Shown: in pieces, positions 7,950 to 14,994 of the stretch
How positions within the stretch are numbered: the stretch's first letter is position 1
Layout of the letters: each line of letters opens with the position of its first letter
Source of the DNA: SAR202 cluster bacterium bin16
GTDB taxonomy: Bacteria > Chloroflexota > Dehalococcoidia > Lucifugimonadales > Australimonadaceae
NCBI GenBank assembly: GCA_002238425.1
Contig: MPMJ01000027.1
Coordinates: forward strand, 1-42,094
Length of the DNA: 42,094 nt
Direction: 5' to 3'
Notes under the pieces: generated by a model
Seen by the model: only the letters and a program-made list of their open reading frames with translations
Database searches by the model: none
Told to the model about the DNA's origin: nothing
Program-made: the position numbers and the translations under genes

Positions 7950-8702
7950 ATGATGATTGCTTTCGCTCCATCCATCCGAACGGTCGTGGGTCGCGGAATC
8001 TCGATCACCGTGCTGGCGTTTGGGTTCCTCTTCCTGGCAGCCGCGTGTGAGTCAGAACCCACGCCGACCCCTGAATTGTCGGTGGATGATGTGCTCTCCG
8101 GTGCGTCGGAACAGCTGGTTGCACTGTCGACGGCGAAGTTCCAGGTGATCGACGAGATGGAATCAGGCGCGAAGTTCTTCGAGATGACCCTGAAAAGCGT
8201 GGAAGGAGAGGTCAAAACCCCCGACAGCTTCAGGATGGTGGTGGAGTTGGTGAACCCCGGCCTTGGATTCGTGGAGGTTGGCATGCTGGCGGTGGGAGAG
8301 CAGGCGTACATGCAGTTCTCCGCGGACGCGCCGTGGCTCCCCCTGCCGCTGGACCAGATTCCCTTCAACTTCGGGGGGATAGGCGTCACGTTGAGCGAGA
8401 TACTGCCCATCATCGAGAACGCCGCCATCACAGGCCGGGAGTCCGTAGGAGGCGGCCAGGCTATCCGTGTAGATGGGGATGTCGTTTCCGAGGATATGTC
8501 GGATCTCATCACGGATGTGGACCCCGGTCATGCGGTCACGTTGTCCGTGTGGGTCGACGAGGTCTCGTATGACCTGCGGCAGCTCAGGATAGACGGCAGG
8601 CTCTACGACGAGGACGCCCCGGAAACCACGCGGCTGGTAACCATCAGTGAGATCAACGCCCCTGTCGACATCCAACTTCCAGAGACAGCCTCAGGGTCGT
8701 GA
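7950..8702 (+). CDS. LppX/LprAFG-family lipid-binding lipoprotein
   Basis: A 250-residue exported lipoprotein. The N-terminus has a positively charged start, a hydrophobic segment (ITVLAFGFLFL) and a lipobox LAAAC, followed by a short Thr/Pro linker. The mature part has the pattern of LppX/LprG proteins: repeated strands with VEVGMLAVGEQAYMQFSADAPW, a central ITGRESVGGGQAIRVDGDV, and a terminal TRLVTISEINAPVDIQLP. In mycobacteria this fold holds acylated lipids in a hydrophobic pocket and passes them to the outer layers. The stop overlaps the start of the MFS transporter by four bases (GTGA), as expected for a translationally coupled pair. ATG 7950 is the chosen start; GTG 7941 is possible and neither has a strong ribosome-binding site. 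Confidence 0.82.
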   Translation: MMIAFAPSIRTVVGRGISITVLAFGFLFLAAACESEPTPTPELSVDDVLSGASEQLVALSTAKFQVIDEMESGAKFFEMTLKSVEGEVKTPDSFRMVVELVNPGLGFVEVGMLAVGEQAYMQFSADAPWLPLPLDQIPFNFGGIGVTLSEILPIIENAAITGRESVGGGQAIRVDGDVVSEDMSDLITDVDPGHAVTLSVWVDEVSYDLRQLRIDGRLYDEDAPETTRLVTISEINAPVDIQLPETASGS

Positions 8703-10195
8703 GCACTGCCGGGTCTCGCCTCCAATCGCTGAGGTCTTCCCAGTCAGTTGTGCTGGGGATCATCTGTCTGGGGGTGTTCTCGACTGCCTTGGACCAGACG
8801 GTAGTGGTCGCCGCCCTGCCTGCCGTGATGGTGGACCTGGAGATCCCCCTTACGGACCTGGACAGGGCGTCCTGGATCGTAACGGGGTACCTGATCAGCT
8901 ACACCGTGGCGATGCCGCTGGCGGGGCGTCTGTCCGACGTCTACGGCCGTGTCAGGATGTTCCACGCAGCGCTGATCGTCTTCTCCATCGGGTCGGCGTT
9001 CGTGGCGCTCGCGCCAAACTTCGAATGGGTGGTTTCCGCAAGGGTGGTCCAGGCCTTCGGAGGCGGCGCAACGGTGCCCATAGGCCTCGCCATGGCTGTG
9101 GCCGCCGTATCGCCGGAGAAAAGGGGACTGGCGATTGGACTCGTGGCAGCCTCGGCTGAAGCCGGGTCGGTGCTGGGACCCCTCTATGGGGGAGCCATCA
9201 TCGAGTTGCTGGGCTGGCGGTGGATATTCTGGCTCGACATACCGCAGAGCCTCTTCCTGATAGCGCTCCTGGCCGTCCTGCCGAACCGTGCCAACCCTGC
9301 TGCGAAGATGGACTACTTCGGAGCGCTTGTGCTCGGGGCGGCCCTCACCGTTCTCAGTATCGGCCTGTCCCAGAGAGCCATCTTCTCCGGAGAGTCCCTC
9401 TTCCCGTTTGTCCTGATAGCCCTGGGGGTCGGCCTGGTTCTCCTGCTGGTCCTGTTGGAGCGACGCACCGTCCAGCCTCTACTGGCATCCTTCCTGTACA
9501 CGTCCAGGGCGTTCCTGTCCTCCAACATCACCCAGTTCCTGGTGGGGGTTGCCCTGATCATCTCACTGGTGGCTGTGCCGCTCATGGCCGGCACTGTCAT
9601 GGAGAAGAGGGCCTGGGAGAGCGCCCTTCACCTGGTCCGCCTTACGGCCGCTATTCCGGTGGGGGCGGTGGTTGGCGGCTACATCCTGCGCTGGACGGGA
9701 GTAAGGACGGTGTGCATAACCGGCCTTGCGTTCATAGGAACGGGTCTGCTGTTCATGAGCGGCTGGGAGACGGAAGTGGAGGAACTCCGGCTGACTATGC
9801 CCCTGGTCATGGCAGGTCTGGGGTTCGGGCTGGTCATCCCGCCCATCGGCGTCAGCGCGTTGAGCGCGGCACCCAGTCACTATTGGGGCGCGGCGGCGTC
9901 ACTGATCACCGCGTCGCGCATGGTGGGGATGGCGCTGGGGCTCGCGGCCTTGTCCGCCTGGGGTATCGAGCGCTTCTACAGCTTGACCGCTGACGTGACG
10001 ATCGGCTCGACGTTCGAGGAGACCGAGGCTCCCCTGATCGAAGCCGGAGTGACTGTGTTCCAGAACCTCTTCATGATCTCGGGGTTCCTTGCCCTGGTCG
10101 CCATCCTGCCGGCCCTGTTGATGAGAGTGGAAGACGCCGAAGAGGAGGCTTCGCCTGAAGGCAGCCGCTGGCCAACATCCCTGCCTGAAACATGA
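8699..10195 (+). CDS. MFS transporter, 14-TM DHA2 type (P55-like)
   Basis: A 498-residue inner-membrane transporter with about 14 hydrophobic segments. Motif A is seen as GRLSDVYGRVRM between helices 2 and 3, and TALDQTVVVAALPAV in helix 1 is typical of the DHA2 family (EmrB, Rv1410c/P55). A longer external loop with acidic residues (GWETEVEELRLTMP and the ADVTIGSTFEETEAP segment) is present. GTG 8699 overlaps the lipoprotein stop. The lipoprotein-MFS order and overlap copy the LprG-P55 operon of mycobacteria, where the pair exports triacylglycerol and glycolipids; a drug-efflux role is the main alternative. The C-terminus is short, charged and cytoplasmic. Confidence 0.88.
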   Translation: MSTAGSRLQSLRSSQSVVLGIICLGVFSTALDQTVVVAALPAVMVDLEIPLTDLDRASWIVTGYLISYTVAMPLAGRLSDVYGRVRMFHAALIVFSIGSAFVALAPNFEWVVSARVVQAFGGGATVPIGLAMAVAAVSPEKRGLAIGLVAASAEAGSVLGPLYGGAIIELLGWRWIFWLDIPQSLFLIALLAVLPNRANPAAKMDYFGALVLGAALTVLSIGLSQRAIFSGESLFPFVLIALGVGLVLLLVLLERRTVQPLLASFLYTSRAFLSSNITQFLVGVALIISLVAVPLMAGTVMEKRAWESALHLVRLTAAIPVGAVVGGYILRWTGVRTVCITGLAFIGTGLLFMSGWETEVEELRLTMPLVMAGLGFGLVIPPIGVSALSAAPSHYWGAAASLITASRMVGMALGLAALSAWGIERFYSLTADVTIGSTFEETEAPLIEAGVTVFQNLFMISGFLALVAILPALLMRVEDAEEEASPEGSRWPTSLPET

Positions 10196-10251
10196 AGTGT
10201 CCGGTGCGCGCACGAGGGTGGGATTCGGGAACGAATCTCGTATCCTAGTAG

Positions 10252-10297
10252 TGTCCGGACTGCTGGAGAGAACTGTCCACACCGAGCGGTCCGGACA
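10252..10297 (+). promoter_or_regulatory. Paired GTCCGGAC dyads in the Rieske leader
   Basis: TGTCCGGAC (10252-10260) can pair with GTCCGGACA (10289-10297) across a 28-base loop; each core is itself an 8-base palindrome. A possible -10, TATCCT, lies just upstream at 10241-10246. The 3' arm touches the ribosome-binding site AGGGAG (10297-10302) of the next gene. It could be a double operator or a leader hairpin controlling translation. Confidence 0.4.
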
Positions 10298-10311
10298 GGG
10301 AGTGCCGCTCG

Positions 10312-11388
10312 ATGACAACCAGGCAAGTAGAGCCAGACAACGTCCCGTTGCCTTCCCCGTTTCCCGAGGGCTGGTACTTCATCGGAAGCCGCAAGGCCAT
10401 GCAAAAGGCGAGGCTCATCTGGAAGACCTGGATGGGGGAGAACATCGTTGTTTGGTGCGATGAGAACGAGCGCGTCTGCGTTGCCGAGGCCTACTGCCCG
10501 CACCTCGGCTCCGACCTGGGGCCCGACGCCGGAGGGCGCGTGCGTGACGGTCGGCTCGTCTGCCCCTTCCACGGCTTCGAGTACGATGCAACCGGCCAGT
10601 GCGTCGCCACTCCCTTTGCTCCCCCGCCCAGGGCTGCGCGGTTGCGCGTCTTCGAGACACAGGAGATAGCCGGCCTCATCTTCGGCTGGTGGGGGATCGA
10701 AGGACGGGCGGCTCATTGGCACCTGCCCACTGACCTTGCAGACCAGACCGGCTGGAGCGCCATCTCGATACGCACCCTCCGCTTTCCCGGCCATCCCCAG
10801 GAGACGACGGAGAACTCGGTGGACCTGGCCCACCTGCGCTACGTCCACGGGTACGGCAGCGTGGACCGCGCCGGGGACGTATCGGTGGACGGGGCTTACC
10901 TCAGGAGCGACTTCGACTTCAGGCGCAACTACAAGATAGCCGGAGCCTTACCCTTCAACCTGGACATCTCCACCAACACTCATATCTTCGGGCTGGGATA
11001 TTCGTTCGTGGAGATCCGTGAGAAATCCATCGGCATGGATATGCGCCTGTGGGTGCTGGCGACGCCTGTCGACGGCACGCTTATCGATCTGTCGCTGGCC
11101 TCGCAGGTGCGGGAGATCCGCAACCCGAAGCGCTGGATATCGGGCTTGGGGTTCCTCCCGGTTGGGTGGCGCGCCCCGATGATGAACAGGTTCATCTCGC
11201 CGCAGCAGGAGCAGGACGTTCGCCGGGATGTGATCATCTGGAGCCGCAAGCGGTACCGCTCCCTGCCACGCCTCGCTCGCTCCGACGGCGAGATCATGAC
11301 CTTTCGCGCCTACTGCACCCAGTTCTATCCCGAGCCGTGCGCTCCTGATATGGCACTCCCGGTCACATCTGGCGAGACTGTAGAATGA
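10312..11388 (+). CDS. Rieske non-haem iron oxygenase, Neverland/KshA-like
   Basis: A 358-residue oxygenase. The Rieske [2Fe-2S] ligands are Cys62-x-His64 (YCPHLGSDLGP) and Cys84-x2-His87 (CPFHGF). The mononuclear iron site is in ENSVDLAHLRYVHG (Asp171, His174, His179). The form of the cluster domain (DAYCPHLG-like and CPFHG) and the ENSVDxAH motif resemble the Neverland/DAF-36 cholesterol 7-desaturases and steroid oxygenases such as KshA, more than the two phthalate-type Rieske proteins later in this window. It needs an electron donor, which is not nearby. AGGGAG precedes ATG 10312. It sits between a lipid MFS transporter and an RND transporter, upstream of a sterol-methyltransferase-like gene, so a steroid or other polycyclic lipid is the likely substrate (inference). 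Confidence 0.85.
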   Translation: MTTRQVEPDNVPLPSPFPEGWYFIGSRKAMQKARLIWKTWMGENIVVWCDENERVCVAEAYCPHLGSDLGPDAGGRVRDGRLVCPFHGFEYDATGQCVATPFAPPPRAARLRVFETQEIAGLIFGWWGIEGRAAHWHLPTDLADQTGWSAISIRTLRFPGHPQETTENSVDLAHLRYVHGYGSVDRAGDVSVDGAYLRSDFDFRRNYKIAGALPFNLDISTNTHIFGLGYSFVEIREKSIGMDMRLWVLATPVDGTLIDLSLASQVREIRNPKRWISGLGFLPVGWRAPMMNRFISPQQEQDVRRDVIIWSRKRYRSLPRLARSDGEIMTFRAYCTQFYPEPCAPDMALPVTSGETVE

Positions 11389-11440
11389 CCACTCGAACCG
11401 GCTTCGACGACCTCCACCATGCAGCACTGGGGTACATACC

Positions 11441-13924
11441 ATGAGCAACATACTCGGCAGGCTGAGTTGGCTGGTCACGGTTCGCCCGTGGTTCACGCTC
11501 CTCGTCCTCCTCATCGTTACCGTCGTAATGGTTTCGGGGGCGGATAGACGTCTGCCGCCGACGGAAGGCGCAAGTGTTGCCTTCCTCCCTCCTGGCCATC
11601 CCATCGCTGAGGCAACACAAGAGATAGATGACCGGTTCGGGGACTCCGGCGAAGTGATTGTTGTCACACTCCTCTTTCGCGGGGAGGCGCTCACACCCGG
11701 CGGCCTCTCCCAGATGGATAGCCTGCTCGATGAGATTGTCCGGGCCCCGGGCGTCAGTGAATTGTTGGCGCCTGGAACCTCTGTCGTTGCACCCTCGTCG
11801 CTGATCGGCGCCGTGCTCCAAGTGGACAGTTTCGAGTCGGTCACGCAGGAACAGATCGACTCTGCACGCGACATCCCCGGAGTAGGGGAGGCGCTCGCTG
11901 AGATGACTGGCACCGACACCGACGGCACGCTCGTTGCGATTGCCATCGTGCGCCTGCGCGACACGGGAGACGAGCGCGTTGACGATGCCGAACGGAGGAT
12001 CAGCGAGTTGGCTGCAGCGGACGAGGGTGCGTCGCGTGTGAGCAGCCTGTCGTCGGCGGTCATCGAGGATGCTTACAAGAAAGCCACTGAGGAGGGGATG
12101 GGGCCACTGATCGGGCTGGCGCTCTTGCTGATCGCCGGTCTGCTCCTGCTCTTCACACGCACCCTGTCGGACATGTTGCTGACGCTGCTGGGTCTGATCG
12201 TCGCGATCATGTGGGTTGTCGGCGCCGAGGGCTGGCTTGGCCCGGACGGACTCGGCGTGATAGGCCCTCCCAGCTCGCTCACTGCGATGGTGCCCGTCAT
12301 CATCATCGGCCTCACGGTGGACTATGCGATCCAGGCGATCTCTCACTACCGGGAGCAGCGGCTCGAAGGCGAACCCGTCGCCCGAGCGGTGCAGATCGGT
12401 CTGCGGAACGTCGCGGTCCCGCTGATGCTCGCCGCAGTCACCACAATCGTGAGCCTGTTGGCGACCCTGTTTTCGCCGATAGGTGTGATTGGAGACTTCG
12501 GCGTTGTCGCAGGGATGGGTGTGGGGTTGAGCCTGATCGTGATGCTGACGCTGGTCCCCGCTACGCGGACCATCCTCGACCGGCGTCGCGAGGCACGCGG
12601 CACGTTGCGGCAGCCTCGCCCACTTTCGAATGCGCTGCCCGGCATCCCGCGGCTAGCAGAGGTGCTCGGAAGGAGAGTTACGCGTCAGCCGGCGCCGTAC
12701 ATCATCGTTGTCGTTGCAATCACGGTTGGGCTGGGATTCGCGGCTACCGACCTCAAGTCGGAGTTCAGCATCCGGGACGTTCTTCCCAGGGGCGGGACCA
12801 TCGTGGCTGACATGAAGACGCTGGACGCAACCGTCGGCGGTTCGACGGAGATGGCCAGTGTGCTGGTGAAGGCCGAGGCTACGGAGACCCGCACCCTCCT
12901 TAACCTGCAAGACCTCAGGGTCGCGTTCCAGGACGAGCAGCGCCGTCCGAATGCAGCGGCAGGGCCGCTCCTGGCGTCGTACGAGTCGCTCCTCGACGAC
13001 TGGACCACCGACAGCGGGCAGCCCGGCGACAACTACGACCGTGAGCTTGCGGCGCTCTTCAGCGAAGCTTCCTCGGGAGTGCAGCTCGATCCGGCCTTGA
13101 TGCAGGAGATACTGGACAAGCTCGGGGAGAGGGAACCCGCGGTCACCCACGGCCTGGTCAACGATCCGAACGGCATCGACACCATCCTGTTGCAGTTTCC
13201 AACCTACTCGAACGATCCGGGGGCAACCAAAATGCTCCAGGGCGACCTTGAAGCGCTCTGGGCTGGAGACGATTCCGCCCTCACGGTGCTTTCGGAGACC
13301 GTCGTCTCGATCGGGGTTACGGACGCGATCACAGATCGCCAGACGGAGGCGATCAGCACCACTATCGCGGCGGCCCTCACCGTCCTCGCTGTCTTCTTCT
13401 GGCTGACGGCGCGCCAACCGGCGCTGGCGGTCGTCGCGGTCGGGCCCATCGTGCTCGTCCTGATCTCAGTGCTGGGCACGATGGCGCTGCTGGGTATCCC
13501 GTACTCACTCGTTACGTCGATCATCACGGCGCTCTCGATAGGGATAGGCGTGGACTACACCATCCACGTTATCCATCGATACCGTGAGGAATTCACCCGC
13601 TCGCGCAACCCGGAGAGTGCGGCGATTCGGACGCTCGCGACCACGGGTTCGGCGCTGCTGGGTTCCGCGATGACGACCGCGCTGGGATTCGGAGTGCTGA
13701 TCGCCTCGCCGCTGCTTGCTTCTCAACAGTTCGGCATCACGGCGACCATCACCATCGTCTACTCCCTGGTCGTCTCCGTACTGCTGGTGCTGCCAGCGAT
13801 GGTGGTCTGGGGCGCGTACCAGAACATGCGGTTGCGCTCCATGGTCGAGCGCCAGTGGGCCGAGCTCGACGTGGCGATAGAGGGCATACATCAGAGCCAC
13901 GAGCGGGGACAGGGCTCGTCGTAG
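11441..13924 (+). CDS. RND/MMPL-family lipid transporter (HAE3 type)
   Basis: An 827-residue inner-membrane transporter with two matching halves. Each half has one N-terminal helix (WFTLLVLLIVTVVMV; YIIVVVAITVGLGF), a large external domain, and a five-helix bundle containing the family signature GLTVDYAIQAISHYRE (first half) or GIGVDYTIHVIHRYRE (second half). The HAE3 group includes hopanoid transporter HpnN, mycobacterial MmpL proteins and the bacterial sterol transporter BstA. The external domains are rich in acidic residues. The start ATG 11441 has only a weak GGGG upstream. The methyltransferase gene follows after 11 bases, so the two are very likely co-transcribed, which links this pump to the methylated product. 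Confidence 0.88.
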   Translation: MSNILGRLSWLVTVRPWFTLLVLLIVTVVMVSGADRRLPPTEGASVAFLPPGHPIAEATQEIDDRFGDSGEVIVVTLLFRGEALTPGGLSQMDSLLDEIVRAPGVSELLAPGTSVVAPSSLIGAVLQVDSFESVTQEQIDSARDIPGVGEALAEMTGTDTDGTLVAIAIVRLRDTGDERVDDAERRISELAAADEGASRVSSLSSAVIEDAYKKATEEGMGPLIGLALLLIAGLLLLFTRTLSDMLLTLLGLIVAIMWVVGAEGWLGPDGLGVIGPPSSLTAMVPVIIIGLTVDYAIQAISHYREQRLEGEPVARAVQIGLRNVAVPLMLAAVTTIVSLLATLFSPIGVIGDFGVVAGMGVGLSLIVMLTLVPATRTILDRRREARGTLRQPRPLSNALPGIPRLAEVLGRRVTRQPAPYIIVVVAITVGLGFAATDLKSEFSIRDVLPRGGTIVADMKTLDATVGGSTEMASVLVKAEATETRTLLNLQDLRVAFQDEQRRPNAAAGPLLASYESLLDDWTTDSGQPGDNYDRELAALFSEASSGVQLDPALMQEILDKLGEREPAVTHGLVNDPNGIDTILLQFPTYSNDPGATKMLQGDLEALWAGDDSALTVLSETVVSIGVTDAITDRQTEAISTTIAAALTVLAVFFWLTARQPALAVVAVGPIVLVLISVLGTMALLGIPYSLVTSIITALSIGIGVDYTIHVIHRYREEFTRSRNPESAAIRTLATTGSALLGSAMTTALGFGVLIASPLLASQQFGITATITIVYSLVVSVLLVLPAMVVWGAYQNMRLRSMVERQWAELDVAIEGIHQSHERGQGSS

Positions 13925-13935
13925 AAGGAATGCTC

Positions 13936-14973
13936 ATGCAACTTCGCGAACTACCCAACAGGCTGAAGGCCGCGTACCGCGGGTCGGACGTCCGCCACCG
14001 CGTCAAGCACTTCGACAGGTGGATGGACAGAGCGAACGTGGAGGACGCCGGTCCGGCGGTCTACGACCACGTCGAAACTGTCAGGGAATACTACGACCTC
14101 TGCAATGAGTTCATGGTGTTCGGTTGGAGCGAGTCCCTCCACTTCGCGCCGCTGTCGTCTCACGAGAGCCTGGAGGACTCCCAGGCGCGACACCAGCGGC
14201 TCATGATTGCCAAACTGGAATTGCAGGAGGGCATGACGGTGGTCGACGTCGGTTGCGGGGTCGGTGGCCCCATGCGCCGCGTCGCAGCGGAGGCGGGAGT
14301 CAGGGTCGTCGGGATCAATAGCAGCGAAGTCCAGTTGGAGAGGGCGAGGTCTTTGACTGCTGAGGCGGGGCTCGATCACATGGTCGACTACATCGCGTGC
14401 AGTTTCATGGACATGAGCGTTGTCCCTGACGACGCGTTCGACCGGGGCTACGCGATCGAATCGACGTGCCATGCGCCGGACAAGGCGGGCGCGTTTGCGG
14501 AGATATACCGCGTGCTGAAACCGGGCGCCCTTTTCTGGGGCCAGGAGATGTGCATGACGGACAGGTTCGATCCCGGCGACAGTCGGCATCAGTCCATGAA
14601 GAACGACCTGATGCAGGGCATTGCGCTCAAGGACATCGCGACTACGGACGAGGTGAACCAGGCCCTTGAAGCGGCGGGATTCCAGGTCATCGAGGGCAGG
14701 GACCGGGCTGCGGCGGAGAATGGTGCAACCATGCCGTGGTATCAGCCCATGGAGGCCCGGGGGACAACGCGGGGCAATGCCCTGCGCAGGCTCCCTCTGG
14801 GCCGGAAGGCGTACATTGGGGGATCCAGGCTGGCCGAGGCGCTGGGCGTGTTCCCGAAGGGGTCCGCGGACGTCGTCAGGCTGATGGACGGTACGGCCAA
14901 TGCCTATGTCGCAGGAGGCAGGGCCGGGGTCTTCACGCCGTTGTACTGTTTCCTGGCGCGCAAGCCCCTGTAA
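13936..14973 (+). CDS. Sterol C-24 methyltransferase-like protein (ERG6/SMT family)
   Basis: A 345-residue SAM-dependent methyltransferase resembling eukaryotic sterol C-24 methyltransferase over its full length, not only in the SAM fold. Visible are YYDLCNEFMVFGWSESLHFAP (52-72, counterpart of YEYGWG), SAM motif VVDVGCGVGGP (102-112), GYAIESTCHAPDK (171-183), EIYRVLKPG (189-197), CMTDRFDP (206-213), and a C-terminal sterol-methyltransferase domain with PWYQP (267-271) and VAGGRAGVFTPLYCFLARKP (325-344). These segments match the same regions of yeast ERG6. The enzyme adds a methyl group to the side-chain double bond of a sterol. ATG 13936 is favoured over ATG 13930 because GAAGGA (13924-13929) gives it proper spacing. 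It follows the RND gene by 11 bases. The true substrate could be another isoprenoid. Confidence 0.85.
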   Translation: MQLRELPNRLKAAYRGSDVRHRVKHFDRWMDRANVEDAGPAVYDHVETVREYYDLCNEFMVFGWSESLHFAPLSSHESLEDSQARHQRLMIAKLELQEGMTVVDVGCGVGGPMRRVAAEAGVRVVGINSSEVQLERARSLTAEAGLDHMVDYIACSFMDMSVVPDDAFDRGYAIESTCHAPDKAGAFAEIYRVLKPGALFWGQEMCMTDRFDPGDSRHQSMKNDLMQGIALKDIATTDEVNQALEAAGFQVIEGRDRAAAENGATMPWYQPMEARGTTRGNALRRLPLGRKAYIGGSRLAEALGVFPKGSADVVRLMDGTANAYVAGGRAGVFTPLYCFLARKPL

Positions 14974-14994
14974 CCCTTCGTCTTTCCGTACTCC

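Noticed and set aside
6568..7971. Minus-strand open frame of about 467 codons opposite the FAD protein
   Set aside because: Same reasoning: no start signal, no recognisable fold, opposite a well-supported flavoprotein.
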